A DNA stretch of 64,000 nucleotides from Mesorhizobium sp. 131-2-1. Lineage in GTDB: Bacteria > Pseudomonadota > Alphaproteobacteria > Rhizobiales > Rhizobiaceae. The stretch is taken from assembly GCF_016756535.1 (NCBI RefSeq), contig NZ_AP023247.1, positions 62,001 to 126,000 on the forward strand, given 5' to 3'. Made by a program: the position numbers and the translations under genes. Below are positions 34,989 to 44,591 of this stretch, in pieces. The notes beneath the pieces were generated by a model. The model was given only the letters and a program-made list of their open reading frames with translations. It made no database searches and had not been told where the DNA came from. The number at the start of each line of letters is the position of its first letter. The first letter of the stretch is position 1.

Positions 34989-35875
34989 GCGCGGCCATGA
35001 AACCCTGCCTCGAAATCCGCTCGCTCAGCGCCGTGCTGCCCAACGGCCAGCGCGTGCTGCGCTCGGTGTCGCTCACCGTCCGGCCCGGCGAGGTCCGGGC
35101 GCTGGTCGGCGAGAGCGGCGCCGGCAAGACGATGGTCGGCAAGGCTGTGCTCGGCGTCCTGCCGTCCAGCGTGCGCGTTGTCGAAGGCGAGATGCTGCTG
35201 GAGGGCGAGGACCTCGGCGCCCTGCAGCCCAGGGCGCGCCGCACGCTCATCGGCGCGCGCACGGCGCTGATCCCGCAGGATCCGCTGACCGCGCTCAACC
35301 CGTCGCGCCGCATCGGCCCGCAAATGACCGACAGGCTGGTGCGCATCCTCGGCTGGCGCGGAGAGCGGGCCGATCAGCGCATCCGGCAATTGCTCGACGA
35401 GGTGCAGATACGCGACCCCGAGAGAGTACTGAAGAGCTATCCGCACGAGCTGTCCGGCGGCATGCGCCAGCGTGTGCTGATCGCAGCCGCCTTTGCCGCC
35501 GAGCCCCGTTTGATCGTCGCCGACGAGCCGACGACGGCGCTCGACGTGACGGTGCAGAAGCAGATCCTGCGGCTGATCGCGCAACTGCAGCGCGACCACG
35601 GCACGGCAATCCTGTTCGTCACGCATGATCTCGGCGTCGTCGCCAAGATCAGCCAGAAAGTGTCGGTGCTCTACGCCGGTAAGGTGGTCGAGGAGGCCGG
35701 CACCGCCGACCTCTTCGCATCGCCGCAGCACCCATACACGCGGGCGCTGATGGCAGCGACGCCGCGCTACACCGATCCATTCGCGTCGCTGAAGCCGGTG
35801 GACGAAACGGTGCTGACCGGACTGGCGACGGAGATCGCTGCTGCCGACCAGGCATGGAGGCCGCGCCATGGCTGA
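34985..35875 (+). CDS. ABC transporter ATP-binding protein, DppD type
   Basis: This 296-residue ATPase has Walker A GESGAGKT, signature LSGGMRQRV, Walker [10 protein letters not shown] and the H-loop VTHDLG. The C-terminal part with [15 protein letters not shown] is the oligopeptide-type extension. The gene overlaps its neighbours at both ends (4 and 8 bases), so the five importer genes are closely coupled. Confidence 0.94.
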   Translation: MSAAMKPCLEIRSLSAVLPNGQRVLRSVSLTVRPGEVRALVGESGAGKTMVGKAVLGVLPSSVRVVEGEMLLEGEDLGALQPRARRTLIGARTALIPQDPLTALNPSRRIGPQMTDRLVRILGWRGERADQRIRQLLDEVQIRDPERVLKSYPHELSGGMRQRVLIAAAFAAEPRLIVADEPTTALDVTVQKQILRLIAQLQRDHGTAILFVTHDLGVVAKISQKVSVLYAGKVVEEAGTADLFASPQHPYTRALMAATPRYTDPFASLKPVDETVLTGLATEIAAADQAWRPRHG

Positions 35876-36698
35876 GCCCCTGTTCTCGGTGCGCGGGCTG
35901 AAGGTGGCGCTGCCCGACATGACCCGCAAGCCGCTGATCGGCCGGGCGCCGCTGGCCGAGATCCTGAAAGGTCTGGATTTCGACCTGCCGAAGGGGTCGG
36001 TAACCGGCATCGTCGGCGAGTCCGGCTCAGGCAAGTCGACACTGGGCCGCGCCCTGGTGCGGCTGATCGAGCCGAGCGACGGCGCAATCAGCTTTGAGGG
36101 GCGCGACGTCAGCCATCTTTCGGAAGCGGAGCTGAGGCCGCTCCGCCGCGACCTGCAGATGATCTTCCAGGATCCGATGTCGTCGCTCAACCCGCGCCAT
36201 ACGATCTTCAGCATCATCGCGGCGCCGCTCAGGCAAAATGGCCTCGGCGACAGGCTGAAGGAGCGCGTGGCCGAAGCCCTGCAGCGTGTTGGCCTGCCGC
36301 AGAACTTCGCCGGCCGCTATCGCCACGAGCTTTCGGGCGGCCAGCGCCAGCGTGTCGGCATTGCGCGGGCGCTGGCGCTGTCGCCCAAATTCGTGCTGGC
36401 CGACGAGATCGTCTCCGGCCTCGACGTTTCGACGCAGGCGCAGATCCTGACCTTGCTCGAAAAGCTCGCGGCCGAAATGGGGCTGACCGTCGCCTTCATC
36501 AGCCACGATCTGTCGGTGATCCGCCGGCTCTGCCAGCAGGTCATCGTCATGCGCGAAGGCAGGATCGTCGAAGCGAGCGCCACCGACGCGCTGTTCGGGA
36601 ATCCCAAGGACGCCTACACACGCGACCTGCTCGCCGCCATCCCGCTCCCCGAGATCGACGCGGACTGGCTGCGGCCGCCCGCGAAGGCGCCGGCATGA
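35868..36698 (+). CDS. ABC transporter ATP-binding protein, DppF type
   Basis: This 276-residue ATPase has Walker A GESGSGKS, signature LSGGQRQRV, Walker B FVLADEIVSGLD (Ile-Val replaces the usual Pro-Thr after DE) and switch ISHDLS. It completes the importer: one binding protein, two permeases, two ATPases. The changed DEIVS motif keeps the catalytic Glu, so activity should be retained. The VOC gene follows after about 80 bases. Confidence 0.93.
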   Translation: MAEPLFSVRGLKVALPDMTRKPLIGRAPLAEILKGLDFDLPKGSVTGIVGESGSGKSTLGRALVRLIEPSDGAISFEGRDVSHLSEAELRPLRRDLQMIFQDPMSSLNPRHTIFSIIAAPLRQNGLGDRLKERVAEALQRVGLPQNFAGRYRHELSGGQRQRVGIARALALSPKFVLADEIVSGLDVSTQAQILTLLEKLAAEMGLTVAFISHDLSVIRRLCQQVIVMREGRIVEASATDALFGNPKDAYTRDLLAAIPLPEIDADWLRPPAKAPA

Positions 36699-36778
36699 GA
36701 TGCGTCTGCCTATCCGCACGCCGAAGCAGCGGGCCTCGGATGTGCGCCTTTCAAGTCAGCCCGCGAATGGAGGGTGAC

Positions 36779-37378
36779 ATGAACTACGCAACCCGTGGCG
36801 CGCTGCTTGCCGCTATCCTGCTCGGCTCAATGGGAACGGCCTCGGCGGATTCGATCCCCGGCATGCGCGGGCACGACCATACCGGCATAACGGTGCCCGA
36901 CATGAAGCAGGCCGTCGATTTCTTCACCGAGGTGGTCGGCTGCAAGAAGGCGATGTCCTTCGGCCCGTTCGCCGACGACAAGGGGACGTTCATGCAGGAC
37001 CTGCTCGGCGTCGATCCAAAGGCGGTGATCGAGGAGATCACCATGGTCCGCTGCGGTGCTGGATCGAACATCGAATTGTTCAAATACACCGCGCCGGACC
37101 AGAAGGACCTGCAACCGAAGAACAGCGACATCGGCGGCTTCCACATCGCCTTCTATGTCGACGACGTCGCGGCGGCCAAGACCTATCTCGACGCCAAGGG
37201 CATCAAGACCCGGTTGGGGCCGCTGCCGGTCAAGGAAGGACCGGCCGCCGGCCAGACCATCCTCTATTTCCAGGCGCCGTGGGGCCTGCAGCTGGAAGCG
37301 ATCAGCTATCCGGACGGCATGGCCTACGAGAAGGGCGCCGAGACGGTGCTGTGGAGCCCGAAGGATTCGAGCAAGTGA
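36779..37378 (+). CDS. Exported VOC (glyoxalase/dioxygenase fold) protein
   Basis: This 199-residue protein has a Sec signal peptide (about 1-23, MNYATRGALLAAILLGSMGT then ASA) followed by a VOC domain: HDHTGITVPDMKQAVDFFTE, GGFHIAFYVDDV and a late GLQLEAISYPDG. His in HDHTG, His in GGFHIAF and Glu in LQLEAI are candidate metal ligands. VOC enzymes are usually cytoplasmic; a periplasmic one inside a catabolic operon is unusual. It could process or hold the substrate before import. GGAGGG precedes ATG 36779; ATG 36767 is an alternative. Confidence 0.82.
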   Translation: MNYATRGALLAAILLGSMGTASADSIPGMRGHDHTGITVPDMKQAVDFFTEVVGCKKAMSFGPFADDKGTFMQDLLGVDPKAVIEEITMVRCGAGSNIELFKYTAPDQKDLQPKNSDIGGFHIAFYVDDVAAAKTYLDAKGIKTRLGPLPVKEGPAAGQTILYFQAPWGLQLEAISYPDGMAYEKGAETVLWSPKDSSK

Positions 37379-37429
37379 CACGGGTTTGCGTTCAGCCGGT
37401 CAGATCAAGGCAATCATTCAATCATGAAA

Positions 37430-37443
37430 CTTTAAGCTTGAAA
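37430..37443. promoter_or_regulatory. Operator-like inverted repeat CTTTA-N4-TGAAA (site 2)
   Basis: CTTTA-AGCT-TGAAA shares its left arm and spacing with sites 1 and 3, and the right arm differs from TAAAG at two positions. The centre TTTAAGCTTGAA is itself nearly palindromic. It lies 80 bases before the monooxygenase/reductase start, in an AT-rich patch that probably holds the promoter. Confidence 0.5.
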
Positions 37444-37523
37444 TAATTTTGCTCCCGCGCGATACTGTGAGTGGGGACCGCCGTGGCAGATGGCGGCCCG
37501 GAAGCGAAGAGGAGATCGCAGGC

Positions 37524-39818
37524 ATGAAGGTTGCGGTTCTCGGCGGCGGACCGGCCGGACTCTACTTTGCCATCTCGATGAAGCTCCGCGACGCGGCGCA
37601 TGAGGTGACGGTGTTCGAGCGCAACCGCGCCGACGACACGTTCGGCTGGGGCGTGGTGCTGTCGGCCGAGACGCTGGAAAACCTCAGCCGGAACGATCCG
37701 GTCAGCGCGGTCTGGATCAGGAAGCATTTCGCCTATTGGGACGATATCGCCGTCATCCATGACGGCGTGCGCACCGTCTCCTCCGGCCACGGCTTCTGCG
37801 GCATCGGCCGCAAGCGGCTCCTGATCCTCCTGCAGCGGCGCGCACATGAGCTCGGTATCAAGCTGGAGTTCGAAACCGACATCGCCGACCCCAGGCCGTT
37901 CATGGAAACGCACGAACTGGTGGTGGCGGCGGATGGGCTGAACTCGAAAGCCCGCGGCACCTTCGTCGACGTGTTCAAGCCCGATATCGATACCCGCAAG
38001 TGCAAGTTCGTCTGGCTCGGCACCAACCAGAAATTCGACGACGCCTTCACCTTCATCTTCGAGAAGACGGAGCATGGCTGGGTGTGGGCGCATGCCTACC
38101 AGTTCGACAGCGACACCGCGACCTTCATCGTCGAATGCAGCGAGCAGACTTGGGCTGCTTTCGGCTTCGGCGCGATGTCGCAGCAGGAATCGATCGCGGT
38201 CTGCGAGCGCATCTTCGAAAAGCATCTCGGCGGCCATGCGCTGATGACCAACGCCAACCACATCCGCGGTTCGGCCTGGATCAATTTCCCGCGCGTGCTT
38301 TGCGAGCGCTGGTCGTACAAGAACCTGGCGCTGATGGGCGACGCGGCCGCATCGGCGCATTTCTCGATCGGCTCCGGCACCAAGCTGGCTCTGGAAAGCG
38401 CCGTCGCGCTGGCCGACTACGTAGAGTCCGAGCCCAACCTCGAAGCGGCGTTCCGCAAATATGAGGATGCGCGTCGCACCGAGGTGCTGAAGCTGCAGTC
38501 GGCGGCACGCAACTCACTGGAATGGTTCGAGGAGGTCGAGCGCTACCTCGGCCTCGACCCGGTGCAGTTCAACTACTCGCTGCTGACCCGCTCGCAGCGT
38601 ATCAGCCACGAGAATCTCAGGCTGCGCGATGCCGAATGGCTGGGCGGTGCCGAGGAATGGTTCCAGCGCCAGGCGGGTGCCGCCAGCAACCATCTTCGCC
38701 GCGCGCCGATGTTCGCGCCGTTCAGGCTGCGCGACATGGCGCTGAAGAACCGCGTCGTGGTGTCACCGATGGCGCAGTACAAGGCGGTCGACGGATGCCC
38801 GACCGACTGGCATTTCGCGCACTACGCCGAGCGCGCCAAGGGGGGCGCCGGGCTCCTTTATATCGAGATGACCTGCGTCAGTCCGGAAGGGCGCATCACG
38901 CCAGGCTGCCCCGGCTTCTATGCACCGGAACACGAAGTGGCCTGGAAACGCGTCGTCGATTTCGTCCATGCCGAGACGGAAGCAAAAATCTGCGCCCAGA
39001 TCGGCCATTCCGGCGGCAAGGGCTCGACCCGCGTCGGCTGGCAGGGAACCGACGTGCCGCTCACCTCCGGCAACTGGCCGGTGATGGCGCCGTCGGCCGT
39101 GGCCTGGTCGTCCGAGAACCAAGTGCCGAAGGCGATGGATCGCGCCGACATGGTCAAGGTGCGCGATCAGTTCGTTGCTTCCGCCGAAATGGCCGAGCGC
39201 TGCGGCTTCGACATGCTGGAGATCCACGCCGCGCATGGCTATCTGCTTTCCTCCTTCATCACGCCGCTGACCAACCGGCGCACCGACGAATATGGCGGCT
39301 CGCTGGAGAACCGCATGCGCTATCCGCTGGAGATCTTCCATGCGGTGCGCGCCGTGTGGCCCTCGGAAAAGCCGATCTCGATGCGCATCTCGGCCAATGA
39401 CTGGGTGGGCATTGAAGGCGTCACACCTGCCGACGCGGTCGAGATCGCAAGGCTGTTGCACGAGGCTGGCGTCGATCTCTGCGACGTCTCGGCCGGGCAG
39501 ACTTCGGTTGCCGCCAGGCCGGTCTATGGCCGCATGTTCCAGACACCGTTCTCTGATCGCATCCGCAACGAGGTCGGCATGGCGACGATGGCGGTCGGCA
39601 ACATCTATGAGCCCGACCATGTCAACTCGATCCTGATGGCGGGCCGCGCCGACCTGGTGGCGCTGGCGAGGCCGCATCTCACCGATCCCTACTGGACGCT
39701 GCATGCGGCAGTGACGCTCGGCGACAGCGGTGTCAAATGGCCCGATCCCTATCTGCCCGGGCGCGATCAGCTCTACCGGCTGGCCGAGCGCGATGCGGCA
39801 GCGGGGTTCAAGGTATGA
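37524..39818 (+). CDS. Bifunctional 2-aminobenzoyl-CoA / salicylyl-CoA monooxygenase-reductase
   Basis: This 764-residue two-domain flavoprotein has an N-terminal FAD monooxygenase ([20 protein letters not shown] at 3-22; [16 protein letters not shown], the second FAD motif, near 271). From about 393 it continues as an Old Yellow Enzyme-type FMN domain ([20 protein letters not shown], later [20 protein letters not shown]). This architecture is that of 2-aminobenzoyl-CoA monooxygenase/reductase of Azoarcus evansii and of salicylyl-CoA 5-hydroxylase. It hydroxylates and then reduces the aromatic ring of the CoA ester. SDR, hydratase and dehydrogenase genes follow. GGAG precedes ATG 37524. Confidence 0.92.
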   Translation: MKVAVLGGGPAGLYFAISMKLRDAAHEVTVFERNRADDTFGWGVVLSAETLENLSRNDPVSAVWIRKHFAYWDDIAVIHDGVRTVSSGHGFCGIGRKRLLILLQRRAHELGIKLEFETDIADPRPFMETHELVVAADGLNSKARGTFVDVFKPDIDTRKCKFVWLGTNQKFDDAFTFIFEKTEHGWVWAHAYQFDSDTATFIVECSEQTWAAFGFGAMSQQESIAVCERIFEKHLGGHALMTNANHIRGSAWINFPRVLCERWSYKNLALMGDAAASAHFSIGSGTKLALESAVALADYVESEPNLEAAFRKYEDARRTEVLKLQSAARNSLEWFEEVERYLGLDPVQFNYSLLTRSQRISHENLRLRDAEWLGGAEEWFQRQAGAASNHLRRAPMFAPFRLRDMALKNRVVVSPMAQYKAVDGCPTDWHFAHYAERAKGGAGLLYIEMTCVSPEGRITPGCPGFYAPEHEVAWKRVVDFVHAETEAKICAQIGHSGGKGSTRVGWQGTDVPLTSGNWPVMAPSAVAWSSENQVPKAMDRADMVKVRDQFVASAEMAERCGFDMLEIHAAHGYLLSSFITPLTNRRTDEYGGSLENRMRYPLEIFHAVRAVWPSEKPISMRISANDWVGIEGVTPADAVEIARLLHEAGVDLCDVSAGQTSVAARPVYGRMFQTPFSDRIRNEVGMATMAVGNIYEPDHVNSILMAGRADLVALARPHLTDPYWTLHAAVTLGDSGVKWPDPYLPGRDQLYRLAERDAAAGFKV

Positions 39819-40588
39819 CCGCCACTCCGAGAATCACAGGCAGACATGCCCTTGTCAGCGGAGGCGGTTCCGGTGTCGGCAGGGCGATCGCGCTGGCGCT
39901 CGCCGGCGCTGGCGTCAACGTCACCATTTGCGGGCGACGCGAGGCGGCTCTTGCCGAAGTCGCGAGCGAGAATGACCACATCTTCGGTATCGTCGCAGAC
40001 GTCACCGACGAGGCGGACATGATTGCACTCCATGAGAAGGCGGAAGCCGCGCGCGGACCGATCGACATCGTCGTCGCCAATGCCGGCTTGTCAGGCAGCG
40101 CACCTGCGCACAAGACCGCGCTCGTAGACTGGCGGCACACAATCGACGTCAACCTCACCGGCGCCTTCCTGACGGTGAAGCCGGCACTGGCCGGGATGGC
40201 GGCGCGGAAGGCGGGCAGGATCGTCTTCGTCGCTTCGACGGCCGGGCTGAAAGGCTACGCTTACGTCGCTCCCTATGTCGCCGCCAAGCACGGCGTCGTC
40301 GGGCTTATGCGGGCGCTGGCGGTCGAGACCGCCAAGTCCGGCATTACGGTCAATGCCGTCTGCCCTGGTTTCGTCGAGACCGACATGCTGGAGGAGTCCG
40401 TCCAGCGCATCGTCGAGAAGACCGGCCGCTCGACCGGGGAGGCGCGGGAGAGTCTTGCCGCGATCAATCCGCAAGGACGTTTCATCCAACCGGAAGAAGT
40501 GGCGGAAGCGGTGCTTTGGCTGTGCGGCGACGCTGCCCGCTCGATCACCGGGCAGACGATCTCGATCTCGGGAGGCGAGACATGGTAG
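39815..40588 (+). CDS. SDR-family NAD(P)-dependent oxidoreductase
   Basis: This is a 257-residue short-chain dehydrogenase. Cofactor motif GGGSGVGRA is at about residues 16-24, NAG at about 89-91, and the active-site Ser (VFVAST) and YVAAK are near 143 and 156-160. It starts in an ATGA overlap with the monooxygenase/reductase. In the anthraniloyl-CoA pathway a 3-hydroxyacyl-CoA dehydrogenase step is needed after ring reduction, and this enzyme is a candidate. The exact substrate is inferred from position only. Confidence 0.88.
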   Translation: MTATPRITGRHALVSGGGSGVGRAIALALAGAGVNVTICGRREAALAEVASENDHIFGIVADVTDEADMIALHEKAEAARGPIDIVVANAGLSGSAPAHKTALVDWRHTIDVNLTGAFLTVKPALAGMAARKAGRIVFVASTAGLKGYAYVAPYVAAKHGVVGLMRALAVETAKSGITVNAVCPGFVETDMLEESVQRIVEKTGRSTGEARESLAAINPQGRFIQPEEVAEAVLWLCGDAARSITGQTISISGGETW

Positions 40589-41052
40589 CCGGTCCGTTGC
40601 CCACCCGATCCGGCTCCGGCAAGGAGCGGCTGCGGCTGTGGATACGCCTGCTGCGCGCCTCGCGCACGATCGAGGCGGAGCTGCGCGAGCGGCTGAAGAA
40701 GGAATTCAACACCACGCTGCCGCGCTTCGACGTGATGGCGGCGCTCTACCGGTCGCCGGAAGGCATGCTGATGAGCGACCTGTCGCGCTTCCTCCTGGTG
40801 TCGAACGGCAACGTCACCGGCATCGTCGACCGGCTGGTCTCGGAAGGGCTGGTGGCTCGGGCGCGCCGCAATGGCGACCGCCGCACCTCGATGGTGCGGC
40901 TGACCGAGGAAGGGTCGAGGGCCTTCGCCGAGATCGCCGCCGCGCATGAAGGCTGGATCGGTGAGCTGCTCGGCACTGTCAGCGAGGAAGAGGCGCGCCG
41001 GCTGACCGGCATGCTGACTTCGTTCCGCAGCAACTGGGAGGGACGAGAATGA
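40582..41052 (+). CDS. MarR-family transcriptional regulator (second of two)
   Basis: This 156-residue regulator has the helix-turn-helix segment [20 protein letters not shown] and the wing [17 protein letters not shown]. It is located inside the rightward catabolic operon and overlaps both neighbours (SDR stop, hydratase start), so it is made with the enzymes it may control. MarR genes of this position are often found with aminobenzoyl-CoA degradation clusters and respond to aryl-CoA esters. It is the alternative candidate for binding the CTTTA-N4-TAAAG sites. Confidence 0.92.
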   Translation: MVAGPLPTRSGSGKERLRLWIRLLRASRTIEAELRERLKKEFNTTLPRFDVMAALYRSPEGMLMSDLSRFLLVSNGNVTGIVDRLVSEGLVARARRNGDRRTSMVRLTEEGSRAFAEIAAAHEGWIGELLGTVSEEEARRLTGMLTSFRSNWEGRE

Positions 41053-41861
41053 GCGCCATGGCCAATCTCAAGCCGAAGCACTTCCTCTGGGATGTCGAAG
41101 GCAAGGTCGCGAAGGTCCGGCTCGACCGTCCCGAGCGGAAGAACCCGCTGACCTTCGACAGCTATGCCGAGCTGCGCGACACGTTTCGCGATCTCGTCTA
41201 CGCCGACGATATCGACGCCGTGGTGTTCCTGCCCAATGGCGGGAATTTCTGCTCGGGCGGCGATGTCCACGACATCATAGGACCGCTGGTCAAGATGGAC
41301 ATGAAGGCATTGCTCGCCTTCACGCGCATGACCGGCGACTTCGTCAAGGCGATGCTCAACTGCGGCAAGCCGATCATCTCGGCGGTCGACGGCGTGGCGG
41401 TCGGCGCCGGCGCCATCATCGCCATGGCCTCCGACATTCGCATCGCCACGCCGGAGGCCAAGACCGCTTTTCTCTTTACCCGCGTCGGCCTCGCCGGCTG
41501 CGACATGGGCGCCTGCGCGATCCTGCCGCGCATCATCGGCCAGGGCCGCGCCGCGGAGTTGCTCTACACCGGTCGCACCATGACGGGGGCGGAAGGCGAG
41601 CGCTGGGGTTTCTACAACCGCCTCGTCGAGCCGGCCGCGCTCGAGGCCGATGTGCTCGACATGGCGGCGCGGATCGTCTCCGGCCCGACCTTCGCGCACG
41701 GCATCACCAAGACGCAGCTCAACCAGGAATGGTCGATGGGCCTCGACCAGGCGATCGAGGCGGAAGCGCAGGCGCAAGCGATCTGCATGCAGACGGCTGA
41801 TTTCGGGCGCGCCTACAAGGCGTTCGTGGCGAAGGAAAAGCCTGTGTTCGAGGGGAATTGA
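41049..41861 (+). CDS. Enoyl-CoA hydratase/isomerase family protein
   Basis: This 270-residue crotonase-fold protein has [20 protein letters not shown] and the oxyanion-hole stretches [11 protein letters not shown] and [13 protein letters not shown]. The segment [20 protein letters not shown] replaces the usual region with catalytic Glu residues, so it may be a ring-opening hydrolase or hydratase rather than a standard beta-oxidation hydratase. It overlaps marR by four bases (ATGA). In the anthraniloyl-CoA pathway it could act on the reduced, hydroxylated ring intermediate. Confidence 0.88.
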   Translation: MSAMANLKPKHFLWDVEGKVAKVRLDRPERKNPLTFDSYAELRDTFRDLVYADDIDAVVFLPNGGNFCSGGDVHDIIGPLVKMDMKALLAFTRMTGDFVKAMLNCGKPIISAVDGVAVGAGAIIAMASDIRIATPEAKTAFLFTRVGLAGCDMGACAILPRIIGQGRAAELLYTGRTMTGAEGERWGFYNRLVEPAALEADVLDMAARIVSGPTFAHGITKTQLNQEWSMGLDQAIEAEAQAQAICMQTADFGRAYKAFVAKEKPVFEGN

Positions 41862-41936
41862 GGATGGGCGCTTCCATAGAGAAGCTGGCGGGACGGGGCC
41901 GTAGAGCGCAACGCTCGAAGCATACAGGAGGCAGAA

Positions 41937-43085
41937 ATGTCTGACCGTTCCTTCCTCAACTGGCCCTTCTTCGAGGATCGTCATCGCGCGCTCGCCGAAC
42001 AGCTCGACGCCTGGTGCGCAAAGAACCTGCCGGTCGACCATCACGACGTCGACGCCGCCTGCCGGGAGCTGGTGGCGATGCTCGGCCGCGACGGCTGGTT
42101 GAAGCCGACAGCGCTCGACACGGACAATCCCGGACCGCTCGACGTGCGCACGCTCTGCATCACCCGCGAGACGCTGGCACGTTATGACGGCCTCGCCGAC
42201 TTCGCCTTCGCCATGCAGGGGCTCGGCACAGGTGCGATCACGCTCTTCGGCACAGCGGACCAGCAGCATTGGCTGGCCGACACGCGAGCGGGCAAGGCAA
42301 TCGCCGCCTTCGCGCTCACTGAACCGCGTTCGGGCTCGGACGTCGCCAACATGGAGATGACGGCGGTTCGCGATGGCGACAGCTACGTGCTTTCTGGCGA
42401 GAAGACCTGGATTTCCAATGGCGGCATCGCCGACCTCTACGTCGTCTTCGCGCGTACCGGCGAAGCGCCGGGCGCCAAGGGGGTTTCCGCCTTCATCGTG
42501 CCGGCCAAGACCGCCGGTCTCAGCATTGCCGAACGGCTGGAAACGATCGCCCCTCATCCGCTGGCGCGGCTGTCGTTCGACAAGGCTCGCGTGCCCGCCG
42601 CTTCGCTGATCGGCAAGCCCGGAGACGGCTTCCGCATCGCCATGTCGGTGCTCGACGTGTTCCGTTCCACCGTGGGTGCCGCGGCGCTGGGTTTTGCCCG
42701 TCGCGCGCTGGACGAAAGCGTCAGCCGCGCTGCCGAGCGCGAACTGTTCGGCGCGCCGATGGCCGACCTGCAGATGGTGCAGGGCCACATCGCCGACATG
42801 GCGCTGGATGTCGATGCCGCGGCGCTTCTCGTCTACCGCGCTGCCTGGACCAAGGACATGGGTGCCGTCCGCGTCACCCGCGAGGCGGCGATGGCCAAGC
42901 TGTTTGCCACCGACCGCGCGCAGGAGGTGATCGACACGGCCGTGCAACTGCACGGCGGCGACGGGGTGCGCAAGGACCACATCGTCGAGAGCCTCTATCG
43001 CGAGATCCGGGCGCTGCGCATCTATGAGGGAGCCTCCGACGTACAGAAGGTGGTGATCGCCAGGCAAGTGATGGGGTCGGCGTGA
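41937..43085 (+). CDS. Acyl-CoA dehydrogenase family protein
   Basis: This is a 382-residue acyl-CoA dehydrogenase. The FAD and substrate motifs are [20 protein letters not shown] and [20 protein letters not shown]. The late segment [19 protein letters not shown] carries the candidate catalytic Glu at the glutaryl-CoA/isovaleryl type position. AGGAGG precedes ATG 41937. Its place after the hydratase fits beta-oxidation-like processing of the opened ring. Confidence 0.92.
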   Translation: MSDRSFLNWPFFEDRHRALAEQLDAWCAKNLPVDHHDVDAACRELVAMLGRDGWLKPTALDTDNPGPLDVRTLCITRETLARYDGLADFAFAMQGLGTGAITLFGTADQQHWLADTRAGKAIAAFALTEPRSGSDVANMEMTAVRDGDSYVLSGEKTWISNGGIADLYVVFARTGEAPGAKGVSAFIVPAKTAGLSIAERLETIAPHPLARLSFDKARVPAASLIGKPGDGFRIAMSVLDVFRSTVGAAALGFARRALDESVSRAAERELFGAPMADLQMVQGHIADMALDVDAAALLVYRAAWTKDMGAVRVTREAAMAKLFATDRAQEVIDTAVQLHGGDGVRKDHIVESLYREIRALRIYEGASDVQKVVIARQVMGSA

Positions 43086-43134
43086 GATTGATCCATGTCT
43101 TGCAAACCGCATTTGGATTAGGGGGAGTCTAGCC

Positions 43135-43530
43135 ATGCACACCATCCTGCAGCCCCAAGGCTGGGCAAAGCCCATCGGTTACGCCAATGGCGTTGCGGCG
43201 CGCGGGCGGCTGGTTTTCGTCGGCGGCCAGGTCGGCTGGAACGCAGACTGCCGGTTCGAGACCGACGATTTCGCCGGGCAGGTGCGCCAGACGCTGGCCA
43301 ACATCGTCGCCGTGCTGGCCGAGGCGGGCGGCGAGCCGCAACACATCACCTCGATGACATGGTATTTCACCGACAAGGCCGAATATCTCGCCAACCTCAA
43401 GGGCATCGGCGAGGCCTACCGCGCCGTCATCGGCCGCCACTTCCCGGCCATGGCCGCCATGCAGGTGGTGGCGCTGGTCGAGGACCGCGCCAAGGTGGAG
43501 ATCCAGGCGACGGCGGTCATTCCTGAGTGA
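43135..43530 (+). CDS. RidA/YER057c/UK114 family protein
   Basis: This 131-residue protein has the Rid fold: VFVGGQVGWNADCRFETDDF and FPAMAAMQVVALVEDRAKVE. The Arg that follows FPA in true RidA enamine/imine deaminases is Met here, so this is one of the Rid subfamilies without classical deaminase residues. In an aminobenzoyl-CoA cluster, enamine or imine hydrolysis to release ammonia is a plausible step, but the missing Arg argues against assuming it. AGGGGGAG lies ahead of ATG 43135. Confidence 0.88.
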   Translation: MHTILQPQGWAKPIGYANGVAARGRLVFVGGQVGWNADCRFETDDFAGQVRQTLANIVAVLAEAGGEPQHITSMTWYFTDKAEYLANLKGIGEAYRAVIGRHFPAMAAMQVVALVEDRAKVEIQATAVIPE

Positions 43531-43607
43531 GATTTCAACAGCGGCAACGCCTTGACGCCCGGCAGCGCCGCAGCCGGCTCGCGTTGGCTTTTCTCTTTCC
43601 TCAATCT

Positions 43608-43623
43608 ATGATCAGATGATCAT
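43608..43623. promoter_or_regulatory. GntR operator-like palindrome TGATCA-N2-TGATCA (upstream of gntR)
   Basis: ATGATCAGATGATCAT lies about 70 bases before the gntR start. The same TGATCA-N2-TGATCA arrangement recurs at 44559-44572 before the kynureninase-like gene. This points to autoregulation. Confidence 0.68.
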
Positions 43624-43692
43624 GCCTGCTTCGGCCGGCGCGTTTCACGTGTCTTCGCATAGACATTGTCGGCATCTAAGGAAAGCAAAACC

Positions 43693-44421
43693 GTGGCTCT
43701 GGGCTTTGAACCGGTATCGGCACGCATCACCGTCCAGGATGGCGTCTACCAGCAGCTTCGCCATGCCTTGATGGTCGGCAGTTTCGACCCAGGACAGGTG
43801 CTGACCATCGCCTCGCTTGCTGAAGCCTTCGGCACGTCGAACATGCCGGTGCGCGAGGCGCTGCGCCGGCTGGCGGCGGAGAACGCGCTGGAGATCTCCC
43901 AGAACGGCTCGGCCTGCGTGCCCGTCGTCACGCGTGCGCGACTCGACGACCTTTGCCGGGCCCGACTGGCGGTCGAAGGGCTGGCGGCGGAAATCGGCGC
44001 GCCACGGCTGACCGCGGCGGAGATTGCCGGCCTGCAGCGCATCACCGACGACCAGCAGGCGATCGGGCGCGACGGCAGCATCTACGAGCTGATCGCCAAG
44101 AACCAGCAGTTCCATTTCACCATCTACCGTGCCTCCGGTTCCGACGTGCTGTTCCAACTGATAGAGACGCTGTGGCTGCGCTTCGGGCCCTACATGCGGC
44201 TCCTGTCGAACCACGTCGCACCGCTAATGCGCGCCGGCACCATGGAACCCTCGGGCCGGCATGTCGCGATCATCGCCGCACTGCGCGACAAGGATTTCGT
44301 TCGCGCCAGGGACGAGGTGGTGGCCGACATCACGGCGACGCAGATGACGCTGCGCACGATCTGTCCGGACGTGCCCGAGCCCAGGGTGGTCGACTTTGCC
44401 GGTTTCGGCAAAGCGTCCTGA
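43693..44421 (+). CDS. GntR-family regulator, FCD type
   Basis: This 242-residue protein has an N-terminal winged helix (IASLAEAFGTSNMPVREALR, about 36-55) and an all-helical FCD ligand domain with the metal-type residues RLAVEGLAAE, FHFTIYRASG and GRHVAIIAAL. I choose GTG 43693, with AAGGAAA upstream; TTG 43666 is an alternative. FCD regulators usually bind small carboxylates or amino acids. Matching palindromes in its own promoter and in the next promoter suggest it controls itself and the kynureninase-like/transport genes. Confidence 0.92.
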   Translation: MALGFEPVSARITVQDGVYQQLRHALMVGSFDPGQVLTIASLAEAFGTSNMPVREALRRLAAENALEISQNGSACVPVVTRARLDDLCRARLAVEGLAAEIGAPRLTAAEIAGLQRITDDQQAIGRDGSIYELIAKNQQFHFTIYRASGSDVLFQLIETLWLRFGPYMRLLSNHVAPLMRAGTMEPSGRHVAIIAALRDKDFVRARDEVVADITATQMTLRTICPDVPEPRVVDFAGFGKAS

Positions 44422-44522
44422 CCTTCTCAGTGCCGGACATGACCAAAGGCCCGAGAAAGGTCCCATCACGACCGCGCTGGACCAAAGCGATCGCCTGATT
44501 TTCGACCACTCGCACTGACTTT

Positions 44523-44536
44523 CTTTAGCCTTAAAG
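44523..44536. promoter_or_regulatory. Operator-like inverted repeat CTTTA-N4-TAAAG (site 3)
   Basis: CTTTA-GCCT-TAAAG lies just ahead of the TTGACC hexamer at 44539-44544. It matches sites 1 and 2 of the aromatic cluster in arms and spacing. Confidence 0.58.
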
Positions 44537-44555
44537 GATTGACCCTTGGGCTATT

Positions 44556-44575
44556 TTGTGATCACATGATCACAA
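44556..44575. promoter_or_regulatory. GntR operator-like palindrome upstream of the kynureninase-like gene
   Basis: TTGTGATCACATGATCACAA is a palindrome with only the two central bases unmatched. It lies 16 bases before the start codon. A -35-like TTGACC at 44539 with a 17-base spacer would put the -10 region inside it, so binding should block transcription. Confidence 0.7.
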
Positions 44576-44591
44576 GGGAGCGAGACAGCAA

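Noticed and set aside
40746..43175. An 809-codon open frame on the minus strand across the marR, hydratase and acyl-CoA dehydrogenase genes
   Set aside because: It is a high-GC shadow of plus-strand genes with clear families, and its translation is Arg/His/Asp-rich without recognisable motifs.
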